DNA of 64,000 nt from Rickettsiales bacterium (GTDB taxonomy: Bacteria > Pseudomonadota > Alphaproteobacteria > Rickettsiales > JABCZZ01): assembly GCA_035765535.1 (NCBI GenBank), contig DASTXE010000002.1:1-64000 (forward strand), written 5' to 3'. Under the pieces are notes generated by a model. The model was not told the DNA's origin. It did not search any database and saw nothing but the letters and a program-made list of their open reading frames with translations. The first letter of the stretch is position 1, and the number at the start of each line of letters is the position of its first letter. Positions 22,150-35,847 of the stretch are shown here, piece after piece. The translations under genes were made by a program, and so were the position numbers.

Positions 22150-23132
22150 AAGTCTATCAACGAGAGGCGAAGCCTGAGGGTGATTATACAATTACACAAG
22201 CTACTCAGGAAAAAGTCATATCTCAGAATAACGTGCTATTTTGGTTTCCTGGAGTGCTGGTGACAGGACGTAAAACGCATTATCTTAAAGAGAATCTGGG
22301 CTATTTAGAAGGGGCGTTGGAAGATAAAAGTGGTGCAGCAAATATCTTTGCCGTGGCTTATAATAGAGCGAGAGATAACGAGCGATCATTGAAGAATACG
22401 AATGCCGATGTAAATTATAGCAATGAGGAAGCGCAGGCATTTGTAGAGCAATATCTTCTTCCTATGATACATGATCAAAAACAGATTACGCTAGTGGGAT
22501 ATAGTTATGGCGCTTCGTTTATAGAAATGACCCGGAGAGTATTGGTAAAAAAGTTACGGGACAGTTTATTCTCTGATGAAGATATAAATAAAATGTTGCA
22601 GAATGTTATGGTGATTAACATATCAGGTGTTAGCACTGAACAACCGGGAACTATGGCAGAGCCGAACTTCACGACTGTGCGTTTTGATAGCCAGCAGGAC
22701 ACAATAGGTAGCACCCTTAATGCTGCCGTGGGTAAATACCAACAACTGTTGCATGGAAAAGGGCTGTCAGATGAAATTGTAGTTCGCCCCATATCTACAA
22801 ACCGCGTGCAAGTTTCCATTCCTATCAAGCCTGAAGGAGCGATTGCACCGCGTTACAATAAAGAAAGCCGAAAAACAGAGCTATTGCCGCATGATCCCGA
22901 AAAGCATGGCGTACCGGGCCATAAATTGGTGTATTACGTGCATCCAAACGATGCTACTTATCCGGGAGGAGTAGAGATGGTGCGCAAAACATTGCAGTAT
23001 GCAGTGAGCAGGCAAGGACCACCGGTAGATATGCTTCCCTATCTGACAAACCTGATGCGACGGTGTGTGCCAGATGAAAGAACATGGACAGTTTATGTGC
23101 GAAATAGTTCATCTGCTAATAGAATTCGATAG
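22146..23132 (+). CDS. Alpha/beta-hydrolase-like protein (lipase-type GxSxG), unknown function
   Basis: 328 residues, no signal peptide. VLFWFPGVLVTGR at 30-42 could be the oxyanion-hole strand; GYSYGAS at 118-124 (Ser120) is a nucleophile elbow. The acid and His partners are not certain (DSQQDTIG and YYVHPND are candidates). No named family recognised. More A/T-rich in codon use than the core genes around it. It stands alone between cphA (divergent) and DUF4169. Could be an esterase or a host-directed effector; that is speculation. Confidence 0.55.
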   Translation: MKVYQREAKPEGDYTITQATQEKVISQNNVLFWFPGVLVTGRKTHYLKENLGYLEGALEDKSGAANIFAVAYNRARDNERSLKNTNADVNYSNEEAQAFVEQYLLPMIHDQKQITLVGYSYGASFIEMTRRVLVKKLRDSLFSDEDINKMLQNVMVINISGVSTEQPGTMAEPNFTTVRFDSQQDTIGSTLNAAVGKYQQLLHGKGLSDEIVVRPISTNRVQVSIPIKPEGAIAPRYNKESRKTELLPHDPEKHGVPGHKLVYYVHPNDATYPGGVEMVRKTLQYAVSRQGPPVDMLPYLTNLMRRCVPDERTWTVYVRNSSSANRIR

Positions 23133-23192
23133 ATGCTTGGTGCATAGGCTATATTAGGTTATATTAACGAACCCATTCTTTAGAGACCCGTA

Positions 23193-23381
23193 ATGACAGA
23201 AGTGATCAACCTGAATCAGAAGCGCAAAGCAAAGGCGCATACGGAAAAGGAGCGGAAAGCTTCGCAGAACCGTATTAAATTCGGGCGTACCAAGGAAGAA
23301 AAGAACAAAGAAAAGCTCAAAACCAAGCTGGCCGAGCAGCATCTCGACCGGCACAGGCTGAAACCGGAAGAAAACGAATAA
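23193..23381 (+). CDS. DUF4169 family protein
   Basis: 62 residues, highly charged, one long predicted helix. The start VINLNQKRKAKA and the repeated KAR-like basic stretches match DUF4169, a short family restricted to alphaproteobacteria. Function unknown; RNA or ribosome contact is often guessed from the charge. 25 bases before the oligopeptidase gene. Confidence 0.8.
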   Translation: MTEVINLNQKRKAKAHTEKERKASQNRIKFGRTKEEKNKEKLKTKLAEQHLDRHRLKPEENE

Positions 23382-23406
23382 TACAAATCTGTAACAAGGA
23401 GACGAC

Positions 23407-25194
23407 ATGACTAAGCAAGCCAAGACCGCATTGCCGCAATGGAACCTGAAGGATTTTTACGATAGCCTGCAATCGCCTGCTGTAGGAAAAGACATAAAGC
23501 GCGCACAGGCAATGGCGGAGAAGTTTGCCAAGGAATATGCGGGCAGGGTGGCGAAGCTGGAGCCAAAGGAATTCACCGAAGCTGTGAAACAGTATGAAGC
23601 ACTGAGCGAGCTACTTGGCAAACTTGGTAGCTATGCGTCGCTGCTCTATGCGGGCGATATGAGCAAACCGGAGAACGCGCAATTCTACCAGAATATCCAG
23701 GAAACACTGACGAATATCACGTCTGAACTTTTATTCTTCACGCTATCGGTTAATAAATTAAGCGATGCGCAGGCGAAGAAGCTGCTGAATGCGCCTGAAT
23801 TCGCGCATTACGCGCCATGGCTGCGTGAGCTCCGGGTGTTGAAACCTTACCAGCTTTCTGACGAGATCGAAAAACTGCTGCATGAAAAGCAGGTGGCAGG
23901 AGCGGCGGCATGGTCGCGGCATTTTGACGAAGTAATCGGTGAGCTGCGTTTTCCGGTAAACAAGAAACCGCTCGTGCTGGAAGAAGCTTTGCATCTGATG
24001 TCCGACAGCGACGAGAAAAAACGCAAAGAGGCGGCGCTGGCTGTGGGGGATGTGCTGGCAAAGAACATCAAGACCTTCGCGCTGATTACGAACACGCTCG
24101 CCAAGGATAAAGAGATCGAGGATAAATGGCGCGGTTTCAAGCGTCCCATCTCATCGCGCAATATCGCCAATCAGGTGGAAGACGAAGTAGTAGATGCGCT
24201 CATGACCTCCGTGCGCGCCAATTATAAAAATCTCACGCATCGTTATTATAAGATGAAAGCAGGTTGGCTCGGCAAGAAGCAACTGGCTTACTGGGATCGT
24301 GCGGCACCGCTGCCGAAAGTACCTGAGCGTAAATATAGCTGGGACGAGGCGAGGGAGCTCGTGCTTTCCGCCTATGCCGCTTTTTCACCGACGCTTGCCA
24401 AAACCGGCAAACAGTTCTTCGAGAAAAACTGGATCGATGCCGAAGTGCGCCCCGGCAAAGCTCCGGGTGCGTTCGCACACCCTTGTGTACCGTCTGTGCA
24501 CCCCTATCTGCTGGTAAACTTCCAGGGCAAGGCGCGTGATGTGATGACGCTTGCGCATGAGCTTGGGCATGGCGTGCACCAATGCCTGTCCGCAAAACAG
24601 GGGGCGCTGCTGTCGGATACACCGCTGACGCTGGCGGAAACGGCTTCCGTCTTCGGCGAACAGCTTGCGTTCCGTGAAATGCTCGCACGTGAGAAAAACG
24701 CCGCGCGACGCAAATCTATTCTTGCAGGCAAGGTGGAAGATATGCTCGCGACCGTCGTGCGCCAGATCGCGATGTGTGAATTTGAAGTACGCGTGCATGA
24801 CGAACGCCGCAAGGGCGAGCTGACAAGCGAGCAGATCGGGCAGGTCTGGGTGGACGTACAGACGGAGGCACTGGGCAAGCATGTGAAGGTGACGTCGGAA
24901 TGCCGCCATTTCTGGGCTTATATTCCGCATTTCATTCACACGCCGTTCTATGTCTATGCCTATGCGTTCGGCGATTGCCTCGTGAATTCGCTCTATTCAG
25001 CCTACCAGAAAGAACAGAGCAGGGGCAAAGCGAAGGATTTCGAGCAGAAATATATTAAGATGCTGGAGTCCGGCGGCCGCTACCGCCACAAGGAACTGCT
25101 AGCACCGTTCGGGCTGGATGCCTCAAAACCTTCCTTCTGGCAGGGAGGACTGGATGTAATCGCCGGTCTCATTGATGAACTGGAAGGGATGTAG
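23407..25194 (+). CDS. pepF: Oligoendopeptidase of the M3B (PepF) family
   Basis: 595 residues, cytoplasmic zinc metallopeptidase that degrades short peptides. HELGH at 384-388 supplies two zinc ligands and the catalytic Glu; the third ligand is the Glu in ETASVFGE about 25 residues on. Normal length. AAGGAGACG is just before ATG 23407. Followed by an intrinsic terminator. Both strands of this gene give long antisense ORFs, which are composition artefacts. Confidence 0.93.
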   Translation: MTKQAKTALPQWNLKDFYDSLQSPAVGKDIKRAQAMAEKFAKEYAGRVAKLEPKEFTEAVKQYEALSELLGKLGSYASLLYAGDMSKPENAQFYQNIQETLTNITSELLFFTLSVNKLSDAQAKKLLNAPEFAHYAPWLRELRVLKPYQLSDEIEKLLHEKQVAGAAAWSRHFDEVIGELRFPVNKKPLVLEEALHLMSDSDEKKRKEAALAVGDVLAKNIKTFALITNTLAKDKEIEDKWRGFKRPISSRNIANQVEDEVVDALMTSVRANYKNLTHRYYKMKAGWLGKKQLAYWDRAAPLPKVPERKYSWDEARELVLSAYAAFSPTLAKTGKQFFEKNWIDAEVRPGKAPGAFAHPCVPSVHPYLLVNFQGKARDVMTLAHELGHGVHQCLSAKQGALLSDTPLTLAETASVFGEQLAFREMLAREKNAARRKSILAGKVEDMLATVVRQIAMCEFEVRVHDERRKGELTSEQIGQVWVDVQTEALGKHVKVTSECRHFWAYIPHFIHTPFYVYAYAFGDCLVNSLYSAYQKEQSRGKAKDFEQKYIKMLESGGRYRHKELLAPFGLDASKPSFWQGGLDVIAGLIDELEGM

Positions 25195-25200
25195 GGCTTT

Positions 25201-25233
25201 ATAAGGGGAAGGAAACTTCCCCTTATTGCTTTT
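25201..25233 (+). terminator. Terminator after the oligopeptidase gene
   Basis: ATAAGGGGAAG / CTTCCCCTTAT, 11-bp perfect stem with a GAAA loop, followed by TGCTTTTA. Confidence 0.8.
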
Positions 25234-25404
25234 ATAGTCCCCAATCAGAGAAAAGAAGGGAGAGTATAAGGCCATATTTTTTGATTAATGATCAGCAGAA
25301 GCATAATTTATATACGGCCCAAATATAAAACATCGAAAGATGAATATAAAAAACTCATAAAAACAATTGGTTAAAAAAATATTAAACAAAGATGTTTTTT
25401 GTTG
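25234..25404. other. AT-rich region before the rRNA promoter
   Basis: No ORF with coding character. Contains AAAAACTCATAAAAACAA and similar A-tracts, which could act as an upstream-activating (UP-like) region for the rRNA promoter. Confidence 0.35.
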
Positions 25405-25433
25405 TTGACTCTCCCCCCCTAATCCCATACATA
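25405..25433 (+). promoter_or_regulatory. 16S rRNA promoter
   Basis: TTGACT (25405-25410), 17-base spacer, TACATA (25428-25433), preceded by an A/T-rich region. Leader of about 240 bases before the mature 16S start; a stem GCTTTAG-TTAGA-CTAAAGC (25655-25673) in it may help processing. Confidence 0.65.
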
Positions 25434-25683
25434 TGGCCTCCCGCTGATGAGGCGGACGAGAGAAAAAAGACGAAAAACTCTCTGATGTTTTACAAAGTGA
25501 AAATGAGCATTTAAGCGCAGGTGATGGCGTAAGTAGAATTTTAACGTACGCTGTTATTTGTGCTAAACCATGTAATTATTAAGTAATAACGTGGTCGCAA
25601 TTATCCTTAGTTGTAATGACGGGATAATGTGACAGCGTGCGAGTCAATCAATTCGCTTTAGTTAGACTAAAGCACGGATCAAA

Positions 25684-27171
<1,488 letters not shown>

Positions 27172-27284
27172 AAGGAAAAGAAGTATTAACGTTACAGAAT
27201 TATCTGTCGTTTATTTCTTTTATCTTACACATCTGCTACGTCGTCACCTGTGCCTAAATGCTCTTCACTTTTAAACAACGCGAA

Positions 27285-27315
27285 AAAGCCTCTGTGGAAA
27301 CACGGGGGCTTTTTT
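27285..27315 (+). terminator. Terminator directly after 16S rRNA
   Basis: AAAGCCTCTGTG-GAAA-CACGGGGGCTTT with a T-run; 12-bp stem allowing G-U pairs. It closes the 16S transcription unit before any other rRNA gene. Confidence 0.8.
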
Positions 27316-27467
27316 GTTGTCCGGGAGAGGGAAAAAAGACGTTTCGGTGAACTTTTTACTTTAAATCTATGGAAATTAACCCATAATTAACCTCTCGCGT
27401 GTACAATTTAAAGTTGCCCTTTCTGTTTTTATTCCCGTAAATTAGTTGGAAGCTCAGGAGGCAGGGG

Positions 27468-28961
27468 TTGTCGATAAGGCGTAAACTGACTCTGATGACG
27501 ATCTTTATTAGCGTCATAGCGGTGGCTGTCGCTGTGGCCTCGGTGACGCTTTTTCTGATTTACGACATGCGCAAAAGTAAAATTGAATCGGTAGCGCTGA
27601 TTGCCAAGATCGCTGGCGACAGAAATTCAGCGGCGCTCGCATTCGGCACGCAGGATAGTATTCAAAATAACCTAGAAATCTATAATTTCAGCCCTTCCAT
27701 CCGCGCAGTCTGTATTTATAACGAATTCGGTCTGCTTTTTGGGAAATACCGCCCGGAAAAAGCAGGGAAAGAAGAGCAATACTGCCTGCCGCAGTTTGTA
27801 AAATTACCGCAGACCATACCGGGCCTGATTACCGTGCGCGATGAAATCCGCCATAACGGAATGTTTCTGGGCAGTATCTATGTCGTCAGCGATACAAGAG
27901 AAATTCATAGCTATGTAGTGAAAATAACTCAGATAAGCTGTGCTGTAACAACAATAACATTGCTGTTTGTGCTGCTGGCGACATTTCATTTCAGCCGCAT
28001 ATTCTCCGGCCCCATCCAGGAACTGACGGAAACCATTCAGACCATCACAGAGAGTAAAAATTATAAACTGGAGGCCAAAAGCGGCTATACTGGCGAAATC
28101 GGCATCCTGGCTTCCGCATTTAATGAAATGCTTGGGGAAGTACTGCGCCGTGACAAGGCGCTTGCAAGCGCAAATGAAAAACTGGAAGAAAAAATAGCGC
28201 TGCGCACCGGTGAGCTGCTGGAGGCAAAAAGGCGCGCGGAAGAGGCGAGTGAAGCCAAGTCCGAATTCCTGCGTAACATGTCACACGAATTCCGTACACC
28301 GCTGCATGCGATCTTAAGTTTCTCATCCTATGGCCTGAGCGAATGCACGGATGAAATGAATCATGAAATACGCCGCTACTTCGAGCAGATTTACAAGGGG
28401 TCGGAACGTCTGGGCAATCTGGTTAATGAGGTACTGGATTTCGCCCAGTTGGAGAAAGGAAGCCAGACCTTTGTGATGCATCGCGCAGATCTGCGTGAGC
28501 TAGCGTCGCATGCCTGTGAAGTGGTTGCGCCGCTGATCAAGGAAAAAAAGCTCATGCTCCATATCGAGCAGCACAAAGAGCCTGTCCCTGTTATATGCGA
28601 CCATGCCAAGATCGAGCAGGTTATCACCAATCTGCTTTCCAATGCGATTAAGTTTACCCCGCCGGATAAAAAAATTGTGGTGCGCACGCAGGTGATCAGC
28701 AATATGGCAATGCTCTCCGTCGTAGATCAGGGGATTGGTATTCCCGAAGGGGAAAAGGACGCTATTTTCGAATCCTTCAGGCAGAGCAGCCGTACGAATA
28801 CGGGAACGGGCGGAACAGGATTGGGGCTGGCTATCTGCAAGAAAATCATCGAGATGCATCGTGGAAAGATATGGGCGGAAAATAATGCGGGAAGCGAAGG
28901 GGCTTGCGTCGCATTCATTCTGCGCAGGCAAAATGAGGAAACTCAGGAGACGGAAATATGA
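27468..28961 (+). CDS. Membrane sensor histidine kinase
   Basis: 497 residues. TM1 (~7-30), periplasmic sensor (~31-155), TM2 (~157-178), HAMP-like linker and coiled coil, HisKA with MSHEFRTP (phospho-His273) and HATPase domain with N-box NLLSNAIKF, G1 DQGIGIP and G2 GTGLGLAI. TTG start: AGGAGG (27456-27461) is 6 bases upstream and there is no suitable ATG nearby. The stop overlaps the response-regulator start, so the pair is co-translated. Signal unknown; the periplasmic domain resembles CHASE8-type sensors in length and the phrase AGDRNSAALAFG. Confidence 0.9.
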   Translation: MSIRRKLTLMTIFISVIAVAVAVASVTLFLIYDMRKSKIESVALIAKIAGDRNSAALAFGTQDSIQNNLEIYNFSPSIRAVCIYNEFGLLFGKYRPEKAGKEEQYCLPQFVKLPQTIPGLITVRDEIRHNGMFLGSIYVVSDTREIHSYVVKITQISCAVTTITLLFVLLATFHFSRIFSGPIQELTETIQTITESKNYKLEAKSGYTGEIGILASAFNEMLGEVLRRDKALASANEKLEEKIALRTGELLEAKRRAEEASEAKSEFLRNMSHEFRTPLHAILSFSSYGLSECTDEMNHEIRRYFEQIYKGSERLGNLVNEVLDFAQLEKGSQTFVMHRADLRELASHACEVVAPLIKEKKLMLHIEQHKEPVPVICDHAKIEQVITNLLSNAIKFTPPDKKIVVRTQVISNMAMLSVVDQGIGIPEGEKDAIFESFRQSSRTNTGTGGTGLGLAICKKIIEMHRGKIWAENNAGSEGACVAFILRRQNEETQETEI

Positions 28962-29872
28962 TGAACGCAGTGCTACCCAAGCCCAAGCGCACCATACTTG
29001 CGCTGGACGACGATGAAGCCAATCTCATCATTCTCGAAAAAGCGATAGAGCGTGCGGGCTACGAATCCAAGTGCTTCATGTCGAGTGAGGAGGCGCTGCA
29101 TTATCTTTCGGAAAATCCGCGTAGCGTGCAAATCGCTGTCATAGATAAGATGATGCCCAAAATCAGCGGTATCGAATTCCTGAATAAGGTAAAACAGAAT
29201 AATGCGCTGAAACATATACCTGTGATCATCCAGACCGGGGATGTCGGGCTGAAGCAGATGCAGGAGGGCCTGGAACACGGAGCCTATTACTATCTGACGA
29301 AGCCCTTTACGCCCGAAACGCTCATGGCGATTCTGAAGTCGGCCGAGAATGAATGCAGCCTGTTTGAGGAAGTGGTTTCCCGATCTGCTGCAGAGCAAAA
29401 AAAGCTGGTTAAATTGATACATGAAGGGGAATTCCACATCCATACGTTTGCGGAAGCGCGTGTGCTGGCGGCATTTATCGCACAGAGTAGTCGGACGCCT
29501 TCTTATGTAGCGCGCGGGTTAATGGAATTGCTGTTTAATGCTATTGAGCACGGCAATCTTGAGATCGGCTACCAGAAAAAGCACGAATGCCTTGTAAATA
29601 ATACGTATAATCAAGAGATTGCGATCAGGCTTTCCCAGGAAAAGTACCAGAATCGCTCTGTGAAGGTCCATGTGCAGAACCAGCTGCTGGAAATGCATGT
29701 GACGATTGTGAATGCCGGGAATGGGTTTAACTGGCGCCAGTACATGATTCCTGATATGAATCTGAGGCTTAATATGCCCAATGGCCGGGGCATGGCCATT
29801 GCTGCGAAATTGCTGGGCGGTCTGCATTATAATGAAAAAGGCACGGAAGTGACCTGCAAGATCGATAATTAG
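28958..29872 (+). CDS. Response regulator with receiver and RsbW-like ATPase output domain
   Basis: 304 residues. Receiver domain 8-128: acidic pocket LDDDEAN, phospho-acceptor Asp63 in VIDKMMPK, Thr in QTGD, Lys in LTKPF. The C-terminal ~150 residues contain ELLFNAIEHGN (N-box) and GRGMAIAAKL (G2-box-like), a GHKL ATPase of the anti-sigma/RsbW type, not a DNA-binding domain. Output is therefore probably sequestration of a partner, such as a sigma or anti-anti-sigma factor. Overlaps the kinase gene by 4 bases. Alternative start at 28961 (ATGATG). Confidence 0.87.
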   Translation: MMNAVLPKPKRTILALDDDEANLIILEKAIERAGYESKCFMSSEEALHYLSENPRSVQIAVIDKMMPKISGIEFLNKVKQNNALKHIPVIIQTGDVGLKQMQEGLEHGAYYYLTKPFTPETLMAILKSAENECSLFEEVVSRSAAEQKKLVKLIHEGEFHIHTFAEARVLAAFIAQSSRTPSYVARGLMELLFNAIEHGNLEIGYQKKHECLVNNTYNQEIAIRLSQEKYQNRSVKVHVQNQLLEMHVTIVNAGNGFNWRQYMIPDMNLRLNMPNGRGMAIAAKLLGGLHYNEKGTEVTCKIDN

Positions 29873-30028
29873 ACCGTTTCCTAAAGAACTTATCTGCCTC
29901 AAACCCGCGCGCTCCGCTATTCTTTGCCGGATCACGAGAACTAGTGCTTGCGCTTTCAAGGCTCGTATGCTAACAGGTGCGCCTGTGTGAAATACAACCC
30001 GGAAAAATAAGATTTTAGGAGCTGAGGC

Positions 30029-31552
<1,524 letters not shown>

Positions 31553-31588
31553 TGCCGGTTTTCAGCAGGTCAGTTTTAAGGAACATTC

Positions 31589-32464
31589 ATGCCTAGTTTG
31601 AAGGATTTAAAAAACCGCATTAAGTCGGTCAAATCGACGCAGAAGATCACCAAGGCGATGAAGATGGTCTCTGCGGCGAAGCTCCGCCGCGCTAAAGAGC
31701 GTGCCGAAGCGGCCCGTCCGTATGCGGAAAAGATGGCGGCTGTGGTGGCATCCGTTGCTGCAAGCCAGTCGGCGAAGTCCAGTAACAATCCGTTGATGAG
31801 CGGCACGGGAAAGCTTGATACGCATCTGATCGTAGTCATGACGTCTGACCGTGGTTTGTGCGGTGCGTTCAATAGCTCCATTACACGTGCTACGAAAAAG
31901 AAAGTGGCAGAGCTGCGCCGCGCCGGCAAAGAAGTGAAACTCTTCTGTGTAGGCAAGAAAGCGTACGAATTACTGAAAGCGGATTTTGGTCATGTGATTG
32001 TGGGCCGTCTGACGGATATCGGCCGCAAGCAGATCGGTTATACCGATGCAGAACATGTGGCCCGTGCTGTAATGAAGCAGTTTGAGACCGGCACTATCGA
32101 TGCGGTGCATATTGTGTTCAATCACTTCAAATCCGCTATTTCACAGGTCGTTACGTTCCAGCAGATCATTCCGCTGGAAGCTCCGGAAAACTCCGAAACT
32201 GCAGGTAATCTACTGTATGAATTCGAACCGGAAGAAGACGCAATTCTGCCGGATCTTCTGCCGCGCAATATTACTGTGCAGATATACAGCGCATTGCTGG
32301 AAAACGCAGCTTCCGAACAGGGCGCGCGTATGACAGCGATGGATAACGCAACGCGTAACGCAGGTGAAATGATCGGCAAGCTGACACTGCGCTACAACCG
32401 TACGCGCCAGGCGACAATTACGAAGGAACTGATTGAAATTATTTCGGGTGCGGAAGCGCTTTAA
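31589..32464 (+). CDS. atpG: F1 ATP synthase gamma subunit
   Basis: 291 residues. Central rotor shaft: N-terminal helix [20 protein letters not shown] and C-terminal helix ending [20 protein letters not shown], the two ends that form the coiled coil, with the Rossmann-like middle. 36 bases after atpA and 23 before atpD, so one operon. Confidence 0.96.
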   Translation: MPSLKDLKNRIKSVKSTQKITKAMKMVSAAKLRRAKERAEAARPYAEKMAAVVASVAASQSAKSSNNPLMSGTGKLDTHLIVVMTSDRGLCGAFNSSITRATKKKVAELRRAGKEVKLFCVGKKAYELLKADFGHVIVGRLTDIGRKQIGYTDAEHVARAVMKQFETGTIDAVHIVFNHFKSAISQVVTFQQIIPLEAPENSETAGNLLYEFEPEEDAILPDLLPRNITVQIYSALLENAASEQGARMTAMDNATRNAGEMIGKLTLRYNRTRQATITKELIEIISGAEAL

Positions 32465-32472
32465 AAGGATAA

Positions 32473-33915
<1,443 letters not shown>

Positions 33916-33936
33916 ACTAAACGTTATGTTTTAATG

Positions 33937-33965
33937 AAAAGGGGAGCAATGCTCCCCTTTTTTTA
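33937..33965 (+). terminator. Terminator of the atp operon
   Basis: AAAAGGGGAGC-AAT-GCTCCCCTTTT, 11-bp stem, running into a T-rich tail. Confidence 0.85.
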
Positions 33966-34105
33966 TATTATAAATCAATTGTTTTGCAATTCTAGCGGCA
34001 TGTTTGTGGTTAAATTATGAAGTTTTGATGACATAGGTATTTCCGCATCGCATTAGCTGCTAAAACTTGATAATCTTATAAAATTACAATCTAGCTGGCG
34101 GTAGT

Positions 34106-34498
34106 ATGCAAACATTGCAAACAAATCGATTTATCTGCGGTGAAGAGGATGAATTATCCTATGCCGATATGTGTGCAATCGTGGAGAAGGATAAAGAACT
34201 AAAAAGTAAGCTGGATCAGCTGAATACCTATTTAGAAACCCCCGGTCTTCCTGTTGAGAAAAAGCTTGATGCTGTTATCAGTACATTCGGTAAACTGGAT
34301 GATAAACCGGGCGTTCCTTTAGACGAGGAATCGCGTAATCTGATAGGAAGTGAGGAATCTTCACTGTTGCGGATCCCCGACGGTATAACGCTGGAGGGCA
34401 AACAGGCAATGCGGGAACGATGTGAAAAGCGTGCCGCAATCGTCAGTGAAAAATACCTGAACGGGAAGCCGTTGCGTGTTATCGAGGTAAAAAAATGA
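34106..34498 (+). CDS. Unknown protein; probably the 5' part of a frameshifted gene
   Basis: 130 residues, acidic, helical, no membrane segment and no family recognised (MQTLQTNRFICGEEDELSYA at the start, GKPLRVIEVKK at the end). It ends at TGA in an A7 run (34489-34495). One base fewer there would join it in frame to the following ORF (34497-34832), giving a ~240-residue protein. So it is either a broken gene, a gene with translational frameshifting, or a sequencing error in a homopolymer. It is not an atpC: no epsilon-subunit motifs. Confidence 0.5.
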   Translation: MQTLQTNRFICGEEDELSYADMCAIVEKDKELKSKLDQLNTYLETPGLPVEKKLDAVISTFGKLDDKPGVPLDEESRNLIGSEESSLLRIPDGITLEGKQAMRERCEKRAAIVSEKYLNGKPLRVIEVKK

Positions 34499-34547
34499 TA
34501 TAGATGGCACAAGCTATTTTTGCACGGTTGGCATTGATGCGGAAGCG

Positions 34548-34832
34548 ATGAACGCCATTGGTCGTAAAGAATATGCGGAAGTGCTATTAAAGCAGAAAGA
34601 ACTGGAACGTGCGGCGGCGCAAGCAGAGCGCGCGGCAGGACAGGAGCAGGGTACGTCCACAGGAATGGTTTCCCCTGAGAAATTATCGAAGGTGGTAAGT
34701 GAGATGAGAAGTTCAACGACTGGTGACGAACCTGCTGCGAAGGTGGAAGTTCAGAATGTTGATAAAGTGCAGGTACCCACACCTATGCCTAAACCGCCGT
34801 CTGTTGGAGGCGGTAGTCCGCGACTTGGATAA
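34548..34832 (+). CDS. Unknown protein; probably the 3' part of a frameshifted gene
   Basis: 94 residues from the first ATG, but the frame is open with protein-like sequence from 34491 (DIDGTSYFCTVGIDAEAMNA) without another start codon, which suggests continuation of the gene at 34106. Content: helix AEVLLKQKELERAAAQAERA, then a Pro/Gly-rich tail ending PKPPSVGGGSPRLG. No ribosome site in front of ATG 34548. Confidence 0.45.
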   Translation: MNAIGRKEYAEVLLKQKELERAAAQAERAAGQEQGTSTGMVSPEKLSKVVSEMRSSTTGDEPAAKVEVQNVDKVQVPTPMPKPPSVGGGSPRLG

Positions 34833-34853
34833 TTGAGAAGCGATTGATAAAGC

Positions 34854-35795
34854 CTACAACATTAATTCCCAGGTTTGCCCCACCAGATTCTTTCCAAAGC
34901 TTTGGTGAGGTTCCTGTCTTATGAGCTTAAAACCGGCCTTGTTATAGATATGATGTGCAGCAGTCAGGATGCTCTGCGTCCATAATGTAATCCTCCGGTA
35001 CCCGCAGGCGCGTGCAAACCTGATACATTCATTAACAAGCGCATGGCCGATGCCGGCTCCGCGTGCTTCGCGTTCCACCATTAATAAGCGAATCCTGGCC
35101 GTATCCTGATCATCAGGATGCTGCGTCAGGAAAACATGGCCTGCGTGCTGCCTGTTTCGCTCCGCTATCCAGCAGCACTCGCGTTTGGGATTAAAATTAC
35201 GGGTGAAGTCTATCACAATGCCCAGAACAAGATGCTCGAAGGTGCCATCCCATCCGTATTCAGTTGCATAAACATTGGCTTCCCGTTGAACCACTAACCC
35301 CATATCGCCTGGATAGGGCGGGCGCAGCATGAAAGCCTGAGAAGAGGCTTCGTGTGGCAACATAATATTTTCAATGGTCTTCATTGCGCCAATCAACTCT
35401 CTGCGCTGTGGATGCGATATATTCTCCAGCATAGCGGCTGCATGCTTTTCAGAGTTATCATTCAGTTTTGCAAATTCGGCTCTGCCTTTACGGGTGATAT
35501 GCAGTTCAGAAAAGCGGCTATCTTCAGCGGATGTTTTACGTTTAATAAGTCCGGCCTGCTCGAATTTGCTGATGGTGCGGCTCATGTAACCGGCGTCCAT
35601 ATCCAGTGCGGCGGCGATTTCTTTGGCGGTGGGCCTTTCCCGGTTCGCCAGTTCATACAGCACACGCGCTTCCGAAAGACTGTATTTTGTCTGCAGCAGC
35701 TTTTCATCCAGCGTGCCGATCAGGCGTGTATAGGTACGGTTGAAATGCCGGAAGGCGGCAACATCGTCCGAGATGAGGAGGGGAGCAGGTTGCAT
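34854..35795 (-). CDS. MarR-type regulator fused to GNAT acetyltransferase
   Basis: 313 residues. Residues ~1-145: MarR winged helix (YELANRERPTAKEIAAALD, YMSRTISKFEQAGLIKR). Residues ~155-313: GNAT fold with acetyl-CoA loop VEREARGAGIGHALV and GYRRITLWTQS. This bifunctional architecture is a known family with unknown acetyl acceptor. Two TTGAT-type palindromes directly upstream (35812-35847) suggest autoregulation. Cytoplasmic. Confidence 0.9.
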   Translation of the reverse strand: MQPAPLLISDDVAAFRHFNRTYTRLIGTLDEKLLQTKYSLSEARVLYELANRERPTAKEIAAALDMDAGYMSRTISKFEQAGLIKRKTSAEDSRFSELHITRKGRAEFAKLNDNSEKHAAAMLENISHPQRRELIGAMKTIENIMLPHEASSQAFMLRPPYPGDMGLVVQREANVYATEYGWDGTFEHLVLGIVIDFTRNFNPKRECCWIAERNRQHAGHVFLTQHPDDQDTARIRLLMVEREARGAGIGHALVNECIRFARACGYRRITLWTQSILTAAHHIYNKAGFKLIRQEPHQSFGKNLVGQTWELML

Positions 35796-35811
35796 AAATT
35801 CTTACATATAA

Positions 35812-35847
35812 TTGATTAAGTCAATTAATATTGATTGATTATATCAA
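35812..35847. promoter_or_regulatory. Probable MarR operator pair
   Basis: TTGATTAAGTCAA (35812-35824; arms TTGA/TCAA) and TTGATTATATCAA (35835-35847; perfect arms TTGAT/ATCAA), 23 bases apart from start to start, in the 5' region of the MarR-GNAT gene. A further TCAATCAA is at 35895-35902. Confidence 0.55.

Noticed and set aside
24233..24939. Several long antisense ORFs opposite the oligopeptidase gene
   Set aside because: The pepF frame has clear family motifs throughout; the antisense frames are Arg/Ser/Pro-rich without motifs.
25443..25480. CTGATGAG...CGAAA resembling a hammerhead ribozyme core in the 16S leader
   Set aside because: The bases between the two core parts cannot form stem II beyond one pair, and no cleavage-site stem is present.
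34106..34498. ORF after atpD as a divergent atpC
   Set aside because: No epsilon-subunit beta-sandwich or helical hairpin motifs; separated from atpD by a strong terminator; it fits a frameshifted unknown gene better.
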